Source of the DNA: Owenweeksia sp963758205
GTDB taxonomy: Bacteria; Bacteroidota; Bacteroidia; Flavobacteriales; Schleiferiaceae
DNA length: 64,000 bases
Direction: 5' to 3'
NCBI GenBank assembly: GCA_963758205.1
Contig: CAVWUM010000001.1
Location: 62,001 to 126,000, forward strand
This document shows positions 34,559-44,100 of this stretch, piece by piece. Every line of letters begins with the position of its first letter. The first letter of the stretch is position 1. Below the pieces are notes generated by a model, which saw nothing but the letters and a program-made list of their open reading frames with translations, did not search any database and was not told the DNA's origin. The position numbers and the translations under genes were made by a program.

Positions 34559-35233
34559 ATGGCATCCAAAACAGGATTGTTATCTGTATCAGTGGGTAGA
34601 AAGGTGGCGATGGCTCTCTCGGCTCTTTTCCTTATCATCTTCTTAACCCAGCATTTAATCATCAATATTACCTCTACCATAAGTGCTGAAACGTTTAACA
34701 GCCTGTCGCACTTTATGGGAACCAACTTTGTAGTGCAGGCCATATTTCAACCTATTTTAATAGCCGGTGTAATTTTTCACTTTGTGATGGGGTTTGTGTT
34801 AACCGCACGCAACAGAGCCGCTCGTCCGGTAGGTTATCAAAAAACCAACTACTCGGCAAACTCCAGCTGGACAAGCCGTAATATGATTTTAAGTGGAGTG
34901 GTTATCCTGCTTTTTTTAGGATTACACTTCTACGATTTTTGGATTCCGGAAATAGCACATAAGTATATCCAAAGTCATCCTGAAGATCCTACCAGGTATT
35001 TTGCAGAAACTGCAGAGAAGTTTCATGACCCAATAAGAGTGGGTCTTTACTGCCTGTCATTTATATTCCTGGGTCTTCACCTGGCGCATGGTTTTAAATC
35101 TTCTTTTCAATCAATGGGTTGGGAGCACCCTAAATACAGCCCAATAGTTAAAGGTTTAGGTACACTGTTTTCAATTGCGGTGCCTGCCGGCTTTGTATTC
35201 ATTGCTCTCTACCATTACATAAACTCATTATAA
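34559..35233 (+). CDS. sdhC: Succinate dehydrogenase cytochrome b subunit
   Basis: A 224-residue integral membrane protein of the b558-type (Bacteroidota/Bacillus-like) family with five hydrophobic segments. Haem-ligand-type His occur in segment contexts FLTQHLIIN, VIFHFVMGF, LGLHFYDFW and LGLHLAHGFKS. It anchors the SdhA/SdhB dimer and passes electrons to menaquinone. First gene of sdhCAB; sdhA begins 12 bp after its stop. Confidence 0.95.
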   Translation: MASKTGLLSVSVGRKVAMALSALFLIIFLTQHLIINITSTISAETFNSLSHFMGTNFVVQAIFQPILIAGVIFHFVMGFVLTARNRAARPVGYQKTNYSANSSWTSRNMILSGVVILLFLGLHFYDFWIPEIAHKYIQSHPEDPTRYFAETAEKFHDPIRVGLYCLSFIFLGLHLAHGFKSSFQSMGWEHPKYSPIVKGLGTLFSIAVPAGFVFIALYHYINSL

Positions 35234-35245
35234 GCTCATTTTACC

Positions 35246-37249
35246 ATGGCAATATTAGATTCTAAGATACCTGAAGGGCCAATAGATAAAAAGTGGCAAA
35301 ACCATAAAAATGAGGTTAGGCTGGTAAACCCTGCCAACAAGCGTAACATTGATATTATTGTAATTGGTACCGGCCTTGCCGGTGCTTCTGCTGCCGCATC
35401 TTTAGCAGAGATGGGCTATAATGTTAAGTCATTTTGCTTTCAGGATAGCCCCCGCAGGGCGCACTCCATTGCTGCCCAGGGCGGTATCAATGCTGCAAAA
35501 AACTATCAAAATGATGGTGACTCTGTTTACCGATTATTTTATGATACCATAAAAGGTGGCGACTACCGCAGCCGCGAGGCTAACGTGTATCGCCTGGCCG
35601 AAGTTTCCACCAATATTATTGACCAGGCTGTGGCCCAGGGTGTACCCTTTGCCCGTGAGTATGGTGGCCTGTTGGATAACCGCTCATTTGGCGGGGTACA
35701 GGTAAGCCGTACGTTTTATGCCAAAGGGCAAACCGGGCAACAGCTTCTGCTTGGGGCCTATTCTGCGCTAAGCAGGCAAATAGCCAAAGGCAAGGTAAAA
35801 ATGTATAACCGCCACGAAATGATGGACGTGGTAAATGTTGATGGTAAATGCCGCGGCATTATTGCTAAAAACCTTGTTACCGGCCAAATTGAAAGACACA
35901 GTGCCCATGCGGTATTATTGTGCTCAGGCGGTTATGGAAACGTATTTTTCCTTAGTACCAATGCTATGGGCAGTAACTGCTCGGCCGCCTGGAGAGCTCA
36001 TAGAAGAGGAGCCTTTATGGCCAACCCTTGTTATACTCAAATCCACCCTACATGTATTCCTGTTTCAGGTGAGCACCAAAGTAAGCTTACGCTGATGAGT
36101 GAATCATTGCGAAATGACGGGCGTATTTGGGTACCTAAAAAGAAGGAAGATGCGGAAGCCATCCGCAGCGGAAAAAAGAAGCCTACCGAGCTTAGCGAGG
36201 AGGAAAGGGATTATTACCTGGAAAGGAGGTATCCTTCATTTGGTAACCTGGTACCACGTGATGTGGCTTCCCGCGCAGCCAAAGAGAGATGCGATGCCGG
36301 CTTTGGAGTAAATAAAACCGGTGAGGCTGTATTTCTTGATTTTGCTTCGGCAATTATGCGCTATGGAAAAACTGAGGCCAATGTTCAGGGTATCGATAAT
36401 CCATCCGATGAAAAAATAAAAGAACTGGGTACCAAAGTGGTTGAGGCCAAATATGGTAACCTGTTTGAAATGTACGAGAAGATCACCGATGATAATCCAT
36501 ATAAAACACCTATGATGATTTACCCGGCTGTGCATTACACTATGGGTGGCCTTTGGGTGGATTATAATCTTATGACTACGGTTCCCGGACTTTATGCTCT
36601 TGGGGAGGCCAACTTCTCCGACCATGGAGCTAACCGCCTGGGAGCATCTGCACTTATGCAGGGATTAGCTGATGGGTATTTTGTAATTCCTTACACTGTA
36701 GGGGATTACCTGGCAGATGAAATTCGTACCGGTGAGATTTCAACGGATAGCCCGGAATTTGAAGCTGCGGAGAAAAACGTTCGCGACAATATTGACAAAC
36801 TCATTAATAACAAGGGCAAGCATTCTGTTGACTACTTCCACAAGGCTTTGGGTAAGATTATGTGGGAGAAATGTGGTATGGCCCGCAATGCCGAAGGACT
36901 TAAACAGGCTATTAACGAAATTTCCGCTTTGCGTGAGGAGTTTTGGAAAGAGGTGCGTGTACCCGGCAAGAAGGATGAAATGAACCCTGAGCTGGATAAG
37001 GCCCTGCGCGTAATGGACTTTTTGGAGTTGGGTGAACTTATGTGTAAGGATGCACTCGAAAGGGAAGAATCAGCCGGAGGCCACTTCCGTGAGGAATACC
37101 AGACTGAAGAAGGTGAAGCCTTGAGACGTGACGAAGAGTTCAAATTTGTGTCAGCCTGGGAGTTTAAAGGAAAGCCTTCGGAAGCCGAGCTTCATAAAGA
37201 AGATCTGGTTTTTGAGAATATTGAACTTAAGACAAGAAGTTATAAATAG
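35246..37249 (+). CDS. sdhA: Succinate dehydrogenase/fumarate reductase flavoprotein subunit
   Basis: A 667-residue flavoprotein. The FAD-binding Rossmann motif is IVIGTGLAGASAAASLAEMG near residue 38. AHSIAAQGGINAA carries His 73, the expected covalent FAD ligand. Substrate-site blocks HPTCIP and VPRDVASRA follow, and HYTMGGLWVDYN and GANRLGASALMQGLADG lie in the second half. Oxidises succinate to fumarate in the TCA cycle; bound to the inner face of the cytoplasmic membrane through SdhB/SdhC. Confidence 0.97.
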   Translation: MAILDSKIPEGPIDKKWQNHKNEVRLVNPANKRNIDIIVIGTGLAGASAAASLAEMGYNVKSFCFQDSPRRAHSIAAQGGINAAKNYQNDGDSVYRLFYDTIKGGDYRSREANVYRLAEVSTNIIDQAVAQGVPFAREYGGLLDNRSFGGVQVSRTFYAKGQTGQQLLLGAYSALSRQIAKGKVKMYNRHEMMDVVNVDGKCRGIIAKNLVTGQIERHSAHAVLLCSGGYGNVFFLSTNAMGSNCSAAWRAHRRGAFMANPCYTQIHPTCIPVSGEHQSKLTLMSESLRNDGRIWVPKKKEDAEAIRSGKKKPTELSEEERDYYLERRYPSFGNLVPRDVASRAAKERCDAGFGVNKTGEAVFLDFASAIMRYGKTEANVQGIDNPSDEKIKELGTKVVEAKYGNLFEMYEKITDDNPYKTPMMIYPAVHYTMGGLWVDYNLMTTVPGLYALGEANFSDHGANRLGASALMQGLADGYFVIPYTVGDYLADEIRTGEISTDSPEFEAAEKNVRDNIDKLINNKGKHSVDYFHKALGKIMWEKCGMARNAEGLKQAINEISALREEFWKEVRVPGKKDEMNPELDKALRVMDFLELGELMCKDALEREESAGGHFREEYQTEEGEALRRDEEFKFVSAWEFKGKPSEAELHKEDLVFENIELKTRSYK

Positions 37250-37301
37250 ACGATTTGATCAGGTGCAGACCTTATAAACGTTTGAATAAATAAGCATCAA
37301 C

Positions 37302-38054
37302 ATGAAGCTGAACTTAAAAATATGGCGCCAGGCCAATAGTAAAGACAAAGGAAGACTGGTGGACTACCAGGTGAGTGATATTGATGGGGATATGTCTTTT
37401 CTTGAGATGATCGATATCCTTAACGAGGACCTGATCGCCAAAGGAGATGACCCGGTAACTTTTGACCATGATTGCCGCGAGGGTATTTGTGGGTCTTGCT
37501 CTATGTACATTAATGGAGAGCCACACGGCCCTGAAAGAGCAACTACCACCTGCCAGTTGCACATGCGTAAGTTTAAGGATGGTGATACCATTTACATTGA
37601 GCCATGGAGAAGTAAAGCCTTCCCCGTGATTAAAGACCTGATGGTGGACCGCACGGCTTTTGACCGTATTATTCAGGCCGGTGGGTATATTTCGGTAAAT
37701 ACCAGTGGAAATACGCTTGATGCTAATGCCATACCTGTAGAAAAAGAAAATGCTGATAAAGCTTTTAGTGCAGCTACTTGTATAGGCTGTGGAGCCTGTG
37801 TGGCAGCATGCCCCAACGGAGCGGCCATGTTGTTTACATCCGCTAAAATCTCACAGCTATCCTTATTGCCGCAAGGGCAGGTGGAAGCAGAAGACCGCGT
37901 ACAAAATATGGTAAACCAGATGGAAATAGAAGGCTTTGGAAACTGTACCAACATACAGGCCTGCGTGGAGGAATGCCCGGTAGAAATTTCTTTTGAGAAC
38001 ATTGCCCGCATGAACCGCGAGTACCTTAGCTCATCTATAAAGAAAGAAAAATAG
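37302..38054 (+). CDS. sdhB: Succinate dehydrogenase iron-sulfur subunit
   Basis: A 250-residue electron-transfer subunit. [2Fe-2S] Cys are in CREGICGSCSMYING near residue 64 with a fourth in TTCQLHM. The cluster-binding Cys of the C-terminal domain are in ATCIGCGACVAACPNGA near residue 158 and in CTNIQACVEECPVE near 215. It links SdhA to the membrane haems. Last gene of the operon; a strong terminator follows. Confidence 0.97.
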   Translation: MKLNLKIWRQANSKDKGRLVDYQVSDIDGDMSFLEMIDILNEDLIAKGDDPVTFDHDCREGICGSCSMYINGEPHGPERATTTCQLHMRKFKDGDTIYIEPWRSKAFPVIKDLMVDRTAFDRIIQAGGYISVNTSGNTLDANAIPVEKENADKAFSAATCIGCGACVAACPNGAAMLFTSAKISQLSLLPQGQVEAEDRVQNMVNQMEIEGFGNCTNIQACVEECPVEISFENIARMNREYLSSSIKKEK

Positions 38055-38078
38055 AATTATAGGCGTATAAATTAAGTA

Positions 38079-38112
38079 GCCCGATCAGGTTAAACCTGAT
38101 CGGGCCTTTTTT
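38079..38112 (+). terminator. Rho-independent terminator of sdhCAB
   Basis: A perfect 12-bp stem, GCCCGATCAGGT with ACCTGATCGGGC, loop TAA, followed by CTTTTTTA. Confidence 0.9.
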
Positions 38113-38132
38113 ATGGATAGTACTAAAAAATA

Positions 38133-38158
38133 AACGCCCCGAAGTGACTCGGGGCGTT
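38133..38158 (-). terminator. G/C-rich hairpin A (minus-strand terminator or structured RNA)
   Basis: AACGCCCCGA pairs with TCGGGGCGTT around AGTGAC. The T-run that a terminator needs lies on the minus strand (…GTTTATTTTTT), so by shape it would stop minus-strand transcripts. It shares the layout AAC..CCCCG…CGGGG..GTTCTA with hairpin B. Confidence 0.55.
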
Positions 38159-38279
38159 CTAATTCTTAACATAGGTTGGTCTTTGTAGATTACTAACCCT
38201 ATTTCCCTATAAATGAAGAACCCTGTTAAGTGCTTCTAAATTAACCAAAAAAAGTTAACATCCAAGTTGAGAAACAAAA

Positions 38280-38307
38280 AACCTCCCCGATAACTACCGG
38301 GGAGGTT
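38280..38307 (-). terminator. G/C-rich hairpin B (minus-strand terminator or structured RNA)
   Basis: AACCTCCCCG pairs perfectly with CGGGGAGGTT around an 8-base loop. The minus strand continues with TTTTTTG, as in a Rho-independent terminator, though no gene lies upstream on that strand within 1 kb. Confidence 0.55.
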
Positions 38308-38569
38308 CTACGAAAACTAAAACATAAAAATGAAAAAACTTATAAAAGCTCTTCACTTCAAATATAAGTCATTTTTAAACTAAACATCTTGTAGTTGCCC
38401 ATTAAATAAGGGATAGCCGCATTTAATTTGTGAAAAATCATTGAGCCTTAGTTTTGTGTTTACCTCATTAGCCCGACCAACAGAACAATTGTATAGCTTA
38501 AAGTTTAAGTAAGTACTGTCAGATATTTTCCTGAAAAAATCTTTAAAAAAATCTTGATTACTAGCTGTT

Positions 38570-38577
38570 TAAATTTG
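38570..38577 (+). promoter_or_regulatory. TAnnTTTG element four bases before the nitrilase-family gene
   Basis: TAAATTTG, then CGAT, then the ATG at 38582. A TTG lies at 38554-38556 but only 13 bp upstream. Suggests a leaderless transcript. Confidence 0.55.
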
Positions 38578-38581
38578 CGAT

Positions 38582-39361
38582 ATGGATGAATTGTCTATCA
38601 CTTTAGTACAACCTAACCTTGTTTGGCAGGATAAGAAGGCCAATTTTGATAAAATTGAACTTCTACTATCTGCATCTATAGAAGTAGGTGATTTGATAAT
38701 ACTACCTGAAATGTTTACTACGGGCTTTAGTATGACGCCTGAAGAGCTTTGGGATACGCCTGAAGGTGAAACCCTGCCATGGATGCAGAAGGTGGCGAAG
38801 GAATACAATGCGGCTATCTGCGGTAGCGCTATCATTAAAGAGAATGGCAACTACTTTAACCGACTGTTCTTTGTTTACCCTACCGGTGAGTTTAAAACCT
38901 ATAACAAGCGCCACCTTTTTACCCTGGCCGGTGAGGAGAAGGTATACACGGCCGGTACGAAGCATCTTATTATTGAGTACAAAGGCTGGCGCATTATGCC
39001 GCTGGTATGTTATGATCTTCGTTTCCCTGTATGGTGCCGAAACACCACAGATGTGGATTTGCAACTTTTTGTGGCCAACTGGCCTGAGCGCAGATCAATG
39101 CCATGGAAAGCTTTGCTAAAGGCCAGGTCTATTGAAAATATGTGTTACGTTGCCGGCCTAAACAGGGTTGGTGATGATGGCAATGGTGTATCACATAGTG
39201 GTGATTCAGGCGTATATGATGAACTGGGAAACGAAGTGGCGCTGTTATCTCCTTTTAAGGAAGAAGTAATCACCGCCAAATTGAATAGAGAGCGGATGCT
39301 GGAATCCCGTAATCGTTTTCAGTTTTTGTCAGACAGGGACTCTTTTGGTTTAACAAACTGA
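38582..39361 (+). CDS. Nitrilase-family carbon-nitrogen hydrolase, omega-amidase (YafV)-like
   Basis: A 259-residue hydrolase with the Glu-Lys-Cys triad: Glu in ILPEMFTTGFSM near residue 43, Lys in TYNKRHLFTLAGE near 106, Cys in PLVCYDLRFPVW near 143. MPWKALLKARSIENMCYVAGLNRVG is also typical of the YafV/omega-amidase branch, which hydrolyses alpha-ketoglutaramate or ketosuccinamate and supports methionine salvage. The 3' end overlaps the convergent Big_5 lipoprotein gene by 43 bp. Confidence 0.88.
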   Translation: MDELSITLVQPNLVWQDKKANFDKIELLLSASIEVGDLIILPEMFTTGFSMTPEELWDTPEGETLPWMQKVAKEYNAAICGSAIIKENGNYFNRLFFVYPTGEFKTYNKRHLFTLAGEEKVYTAGTKHLIIEYKGWRIMPLVCYDLRFPVWCRNTTDVDLQLFVANWPERRSMPWKALLKARSIENMCYVAGLNRVGDDGNGVSHSGDSGVYDELGNEVALLSPFKEEVITAKLNRERMLESRNRFQFLSDRDSFGLTN

Positions 39362-40989
39362 GGTTTATCGGTGCTTGGCCTCCAATCCAGCTCTAGGTCC
39401 CAGTTGGCACGTACTTCGGCTTGTTCCAGGTATTCAATAATTTTTTCGGGCTGGCGCTGCTCAAAATAGCTTCCGGTGGTCCACTTGCCATCCCCGTCTT
39501 CATCAACAATCAGGCGCACGGCATAAATTCCGGGTTTCATAAACCGCATCTTCAGGGTTATCACTTCCCTGAATGTAGTATCAATAATTTTTTGATTGGC
39601 AGGGTTAAAGATTTGCAGCACCATAGGGTAGGTGCTGTCTACTCTTACCGTAAAATCAAGGTTACCCAAATCCGCTTTAGCTAAACTGCTGAAATCAAAC
39701 TTAGCCGAGTCGCTTTTTTCGCCAAAAATATTTTCAACGGCTCCTTTCTTAAAAACCAGTGAATAATCTTTAGGTCTGCTGCCTAGCTCTAAATTCATCA
39801 TTAAGGGATTGCTTTTGCTAAGGGCCGTACCGGCCACCGGCATAGTGTCCTTTTCTGTAACCATTATAATGAGGCTATCGTAAACGGCCTTTAAAGGGCT
39901 GCTACCCCTTATATAAACAGGTTCATTAAACTTCACCTCTTTGTACATTGGGCTTAAGGTAAAGCCAATATCTGAGTAATCTTTTAAGGCAACTAATGCC
40001 GTATCAATAATCTCATTATTTGATTTCACCAAAAGTGCCAGGCTGTCTTTTTCGCCTTTATTGAACCAAAAATTGGCAGTGTCTTTTTCTTTACTGAGAG
40101 AAAAATAGTGAAACTCATTACGTAGGGTGGTGTCTAAAAAATCAACTTCCAGGTTTTTTGGGGCATAATTATAGGCCAGTTTTATAAGCCCTCTGCCTGT
40201 ATGTTTTCCACCATAAAACCTATTTGCTGACTTTGGCATAAAGCCGAGCAGATTAAGTGGTTCGGGCTTAAGCGAGGTGGTGATGGTATCATTGCTGAAA
40301 GCCATTTTCTCCTTACCGGTATTCATTTTAAAATTACCGCGAAGGTCTTCAAAAGCTATGGCCACAAATTCGCTGTACTTCATATTGGTTAATGAAAACC
40401 GGCCGTTTTCATCTGTGTAAGCATAATAAGTAGGCAGGTTGTTAAAGGGTATGGAGTCATTGCCTTTAAGTGTATTCAAATCATATAGCCCTACCATAAT
40501 CTTTTCAACCGGCTCACCGTTGCTTATATCCATCACCGACCCTGAGAGCTTTAAGCTGTCGATATAATCACCGGTTGAAAAAACATATTTCAGCTTTTCA
40601 TTAACATTGCCCTCGGTAAAATCAGCTACCGAGGTACCAAAGGATATGATGTAGGTGGTGTTGTCCAGAAGGGTATCCTCCTTCCACTCAATTTTTAATT
40701 CCTTACCTTTTTGCGTAATGGTAGGTTTATTTTTTAGAGGTGGCGAAAAACTGATTTGTTGTGTAGCATTTTTCAACTGTATATACTCATCAAACACTAG
40801 TATTACCTGCTTTTCGGTAAAGTTGAGCGACATATTTGGAGGGAAAGCCGTATCCAAAACCGGAGCAAGAGTATCCTGCGGCCCACCTGAAGGCGCTGAG
40901 CGACTGGCACAGGAGTTAAGTGTAACCTCAAAAAAAACAAGAAAGCCTAAAACAGTGAAAAAGAATACCAGCTGTCGGTTCAACCGCAT
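39319..40989 (-). CDS. Lipoprotein with N-terminal Ig-like Big_5 domain
   Basis: A 556-residue lipoprotein: MRLNRQLVFFFTVLGFLVFFEVTLNSC, then SGGPQDTLAPVLDTAFPPNMSLNF and IILVFDEYIQLKN-type Big_5 sequence to about residue 140 (ends FSTGDY). A carboxypeptidase-regulatory-like segment follows (LSGSVMDISNGEPVEKIMVGLY, YYAYTDENGRFSL). The C-terminal part (DEDGDGKWTTGSYFEQRQPEKI) resembles proteins that are widespread in Bacteroidota and of unknown function. Outer-membrane anchored by inference. Its last 43 bp overlap the nitrilase-family gene. Confidence 0.8.
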   Translation of the reverse strand: MRLNRQLVFFFTVLGFLVFFEVTLNSCASRSAPSGGPQDTLAPVLDTAFPPNMSLNFTEKQVILVFDEYIQLKNATQQISFSPPLKNKPTITQKGKELKIEWKEDTLLDNTTYIISFGTSVADFTEGNVNEKLKYVFSTGDYIDSLKLSGSVMDISNGEPVEKIMVGLYDLNTLKGNDSIPFNNLPTYYAYTDENGRFSLTNMKYSEFVAIAFEDLRGNFKMNTGKEKMAFSNDTITTSLKPEPLNLLGFMPKSANRFYGGKHTGRGLIKLAYNYAPKNLEVDFLDTTLRNEFHYFSLSKEKDTANFWFNKGEKDSLALLVKSNNEIIDTALVALKDYSDIGFTLSPMYKEVKFNEPVYIRGSSPLKAVYDSLIIMVTEKDTMPVAGTALSKSNPLMMNLELGSRPKDYSLVFKKGAVENIFGEKSDSAKFDFSSLAKADLGNLDFTVRVDSTYPMVLQIFNPANQKIIDTTFREVITLKMRFMKPGIYAVRLIVDEDGDGKWTTGSYFEQRQPEKIIEYLEQAEVRANWDLELDWRPSTDKPQFVKPKESLSDKN

Positions 40990-41118
40990 GAAAGAAAATT
41001 ATTATAAAATGTATGGCCTGAATAAACAAATTGTGAGCCATTTGCCGCGAGGCGTCAAATTTAAACCATAAATTAGGATTTACATTTTTCGATTAATACT
41101 AACCTCAATACCTTCCCT

Positions 41119-44100
41119 ATGAAGAAATCTTTATTCATTCTCTTCGTCCTGCTTATCCCGGCTTTAGCTTATTCCCAAAGCTATTGTACATCACTTTATG
41201 GCACCGGTTGTACACTTGGTGATGACCTTGATGGCATTACCCTGGGCACTTATACACAAAGTGGCACCCCTTGTGGTACTAGTGGATATGCTGACTATAC
41301 AGCCACTCCTATCACTGTAGTTCAATCATCTGTTTACATTCCTTTTACGGCCACTACCAATTATAATCTGGCTGAGGAATATGTAGGCGTTTGGATTGAT
41401 TGGAATAACGATGGTGATTTTAGTGACACCACTGAATTTATTTTAGCTTCTGCAACCGCTATTGGCGGAGCTACTCCAACATATTCCGATTCTATATTAA
41501 TAGATAATACCCGCAACACGGGTTTATACCGGATGAGAGTAAGGCTGGTGTGGAACACGGCTTTAACTGCCGGGTTTTCATGCAATTCATTTACCTATGG
41601 CGAAACCCATGATTATACTGTAGAAGTAAAAGCTCCGGTTGCAGGAAACTGCCCTGCATTTTCAAACTTTGTGGTTGATAGTGTAAGAGCCAACACGGCA
41701 AAGGTTAGCTGGACCCCCGGGGCAGGTAATACCGGTTACTATTTTGAATACGGAGTGCAAGGTTTTACCCCTGGTACAGGAACCAAATTAACAGGTACAT
41801 ATCCATCTTCATTGCCATCTATCAGCTTAACAGGCTTAGTACCCCAAACCTCTTATGAGTACCTTTTTTGGGAAATATGTAATTCAGGTGGCGATTCAGC
41901 CTACTTTGCCGGAAAGCAAACTTTTACCACCACTATACTTTGCCCTGATCCTACAGCACTAAACCTCACCATAGTTGGAGATACTTTTGTAACGGGTAAT
42001 GTAACCGGCCCCGGTGCACCATATGACTTTATATGGGGCCCGGCAGGATTTAACCAGGGTAGTCCGGGTACTGGTTTTAAAACGGCAGGTTCGCCATTTA
42101 CTATCGATTCTCTATTATTTCCCGGTGGAACCTTTGATTTATACGTAAGGAGTAATTGCGGAGTTAATGGTGTTTCGGGCTGGTTTGGGCCAATAACCTT
42201 TATTACCAACTGTACCAAAAAATCATTACCCTATTCTGAAAACTTCAATACTAACCTGGGCTGTATGAAAGTAGTTAATGGTGGTGCGGATACCACATCA
42301 TGGGAATGGCAGCCAACAGGAGGTATGGCTACACCTGGTGATTTGGACAGCACAGGTTTTGCCGGGGTAGATAGTGATGAATATGGAAATGGCATTTACA
42401 TGCGCGAAATGCTGGAATCACCACCTATAGACGCGGGAAATATTACCGGGGCCCTGGTGGTGGAGTTCGATCAGTATTATCGACACATTGGTTCTGACTC
42501 CGCCACAGTGCAGGTTTTTGATGGAGCCAGTTGGGTAAGTGTATTGGTAATGAAACAAAGTATGGGAACATTTGGCAACCCCAATCATCAATACTTAAGT
42601 GTTACACAATATGCCAATGCCAACTTCCAGGTAAGGTTTTTATATGATGATGGAAACTCATGGGCATGGTGGTGGCTTATAGATAACTTCTCGGTAAGAG
42701 AGGTACAATGCTCTCCTTCATCCGCATTTTCATCAACCTTTATTGGGCCGGATACAGCCGGTTTTACCTGGACAGCGGGCTCAGCTACCCGCTTTATGAT
42801 TGAATATGGCCCCACAGGTTTTATTCCCGGTACTGGCACTAAAACCAATACATCAGGTTCGCCATTTGGCATAAACGGGCTGTTACCACAAACCACCTAT
42901 GACTTTTATCTTATTGACAGTTGTATCACCGGCTTTGGTGATACTCTGGGCCCGATTACCTTAACAACTTCCTGCCTGGTACAAAGCCTGCCCTATATTG
43001 AGGATTTTAATGCAAACCTCGGTTGTATGAATGCCATTAGTGGGGGCGCCAGTGCGGCAACCTGGGAGTGGGAACCAGCAGGTGGAACCACAGTTACCGG
43101 AGATTTGGATGGAACCGGTTTTGCCATTGTTAACAGTGATGAGTATGGAGCAAATGATTACATGCGCGAAATTCTGGCTTCACCACCTATAGATGCAGGT
43201 TCATTGCCGTCAACCAGCGCACTTATTCTGGAGTTTGATCACTTCTTTCAGTGGGTATTTTCTAATGACTCTGGCGCGGTGCAGGTGTATGATGGTTCAC
43301 AGTGGGTGAGTATTTACACCGTAAATTCAACTACCGGTGGTTTCGGTTCTCCGGATCATCAGCGCTTTGACGTTACCCAATATGCCAATGCCAACTTCCG
43401 GGTACGCTTTTTATATGATGACGGCAACGTATGGGCCTGGTGGTGGCTGGTGGATAATTTATCTGTAACCGAGGCTCTATGTGGTATTGCTTCAAATCCT
43501 GATACGGTGGGTATAGGCATTGATACAGCTCGCGTAACCTGGAACTCAAACGGAGCCAACTGGAACATTAACTGGGGGCCCGCTGGTTTCGGCCAGGGCT
43601 CAGGTATTGGTTTCTTTGCTAAAAACGTTACCAGCAACCCATATACAATTACAGGTCTTACTAAAAATACCTGCTATGATTATTATGTGCAGGATACCTG
43701 CCTGGGCATAGGTACAGGCCCGTGGGCAGGCCCATTTACTTTTTGTACCGATGCATCATGCCCTGCGCCCGGTGGTATAAATGCAACTACTATCGCCACA
43801 ACCACAGCAACTATTACATGGTCTCCCGGGGGGCAGGCTACAGATTATAATGTAGAGTATGGCCCTGCTGGGTTTGGCAGAGGAACCGGCACCTTCATAA
43901 ACACAATGGCTCCAACAGCCACCCTAACCGGACTTATGGCCTCTACTACTTATGATGTATATGTTAGAGATAGCTGTGGACAGGGTGATGTGAGTGTATG
44001 GGCCGGTCCCTATAAGTTTACTACCGCATGTACCGTTTCGCAGGCTCCCTACAGCACTGATCTTTCTGCGGCCACTGTTGGGCATTACAATGGCACCAAT

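Larger units (their letters stand above)
38055..38581. other. 527-bp non-coding gap after sdhB with structured elements
   Basis: The gap holds the sdh terminator, two look-alike G/C-rich hairpins (38133-38158, 38280-38307) and the -7 element of the next gene. Two very short frames begin after the hairpins: ATG at 38213 (8 codons, MKNPVKCF) and ATG at 38330 (17 codons, MKKLIKALHFKYKSFLN). On the minus strand TATATTTG occurs at 38366-38359. Nothing in it matches a known RNA family that I recognise. Confidence 0.6.
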
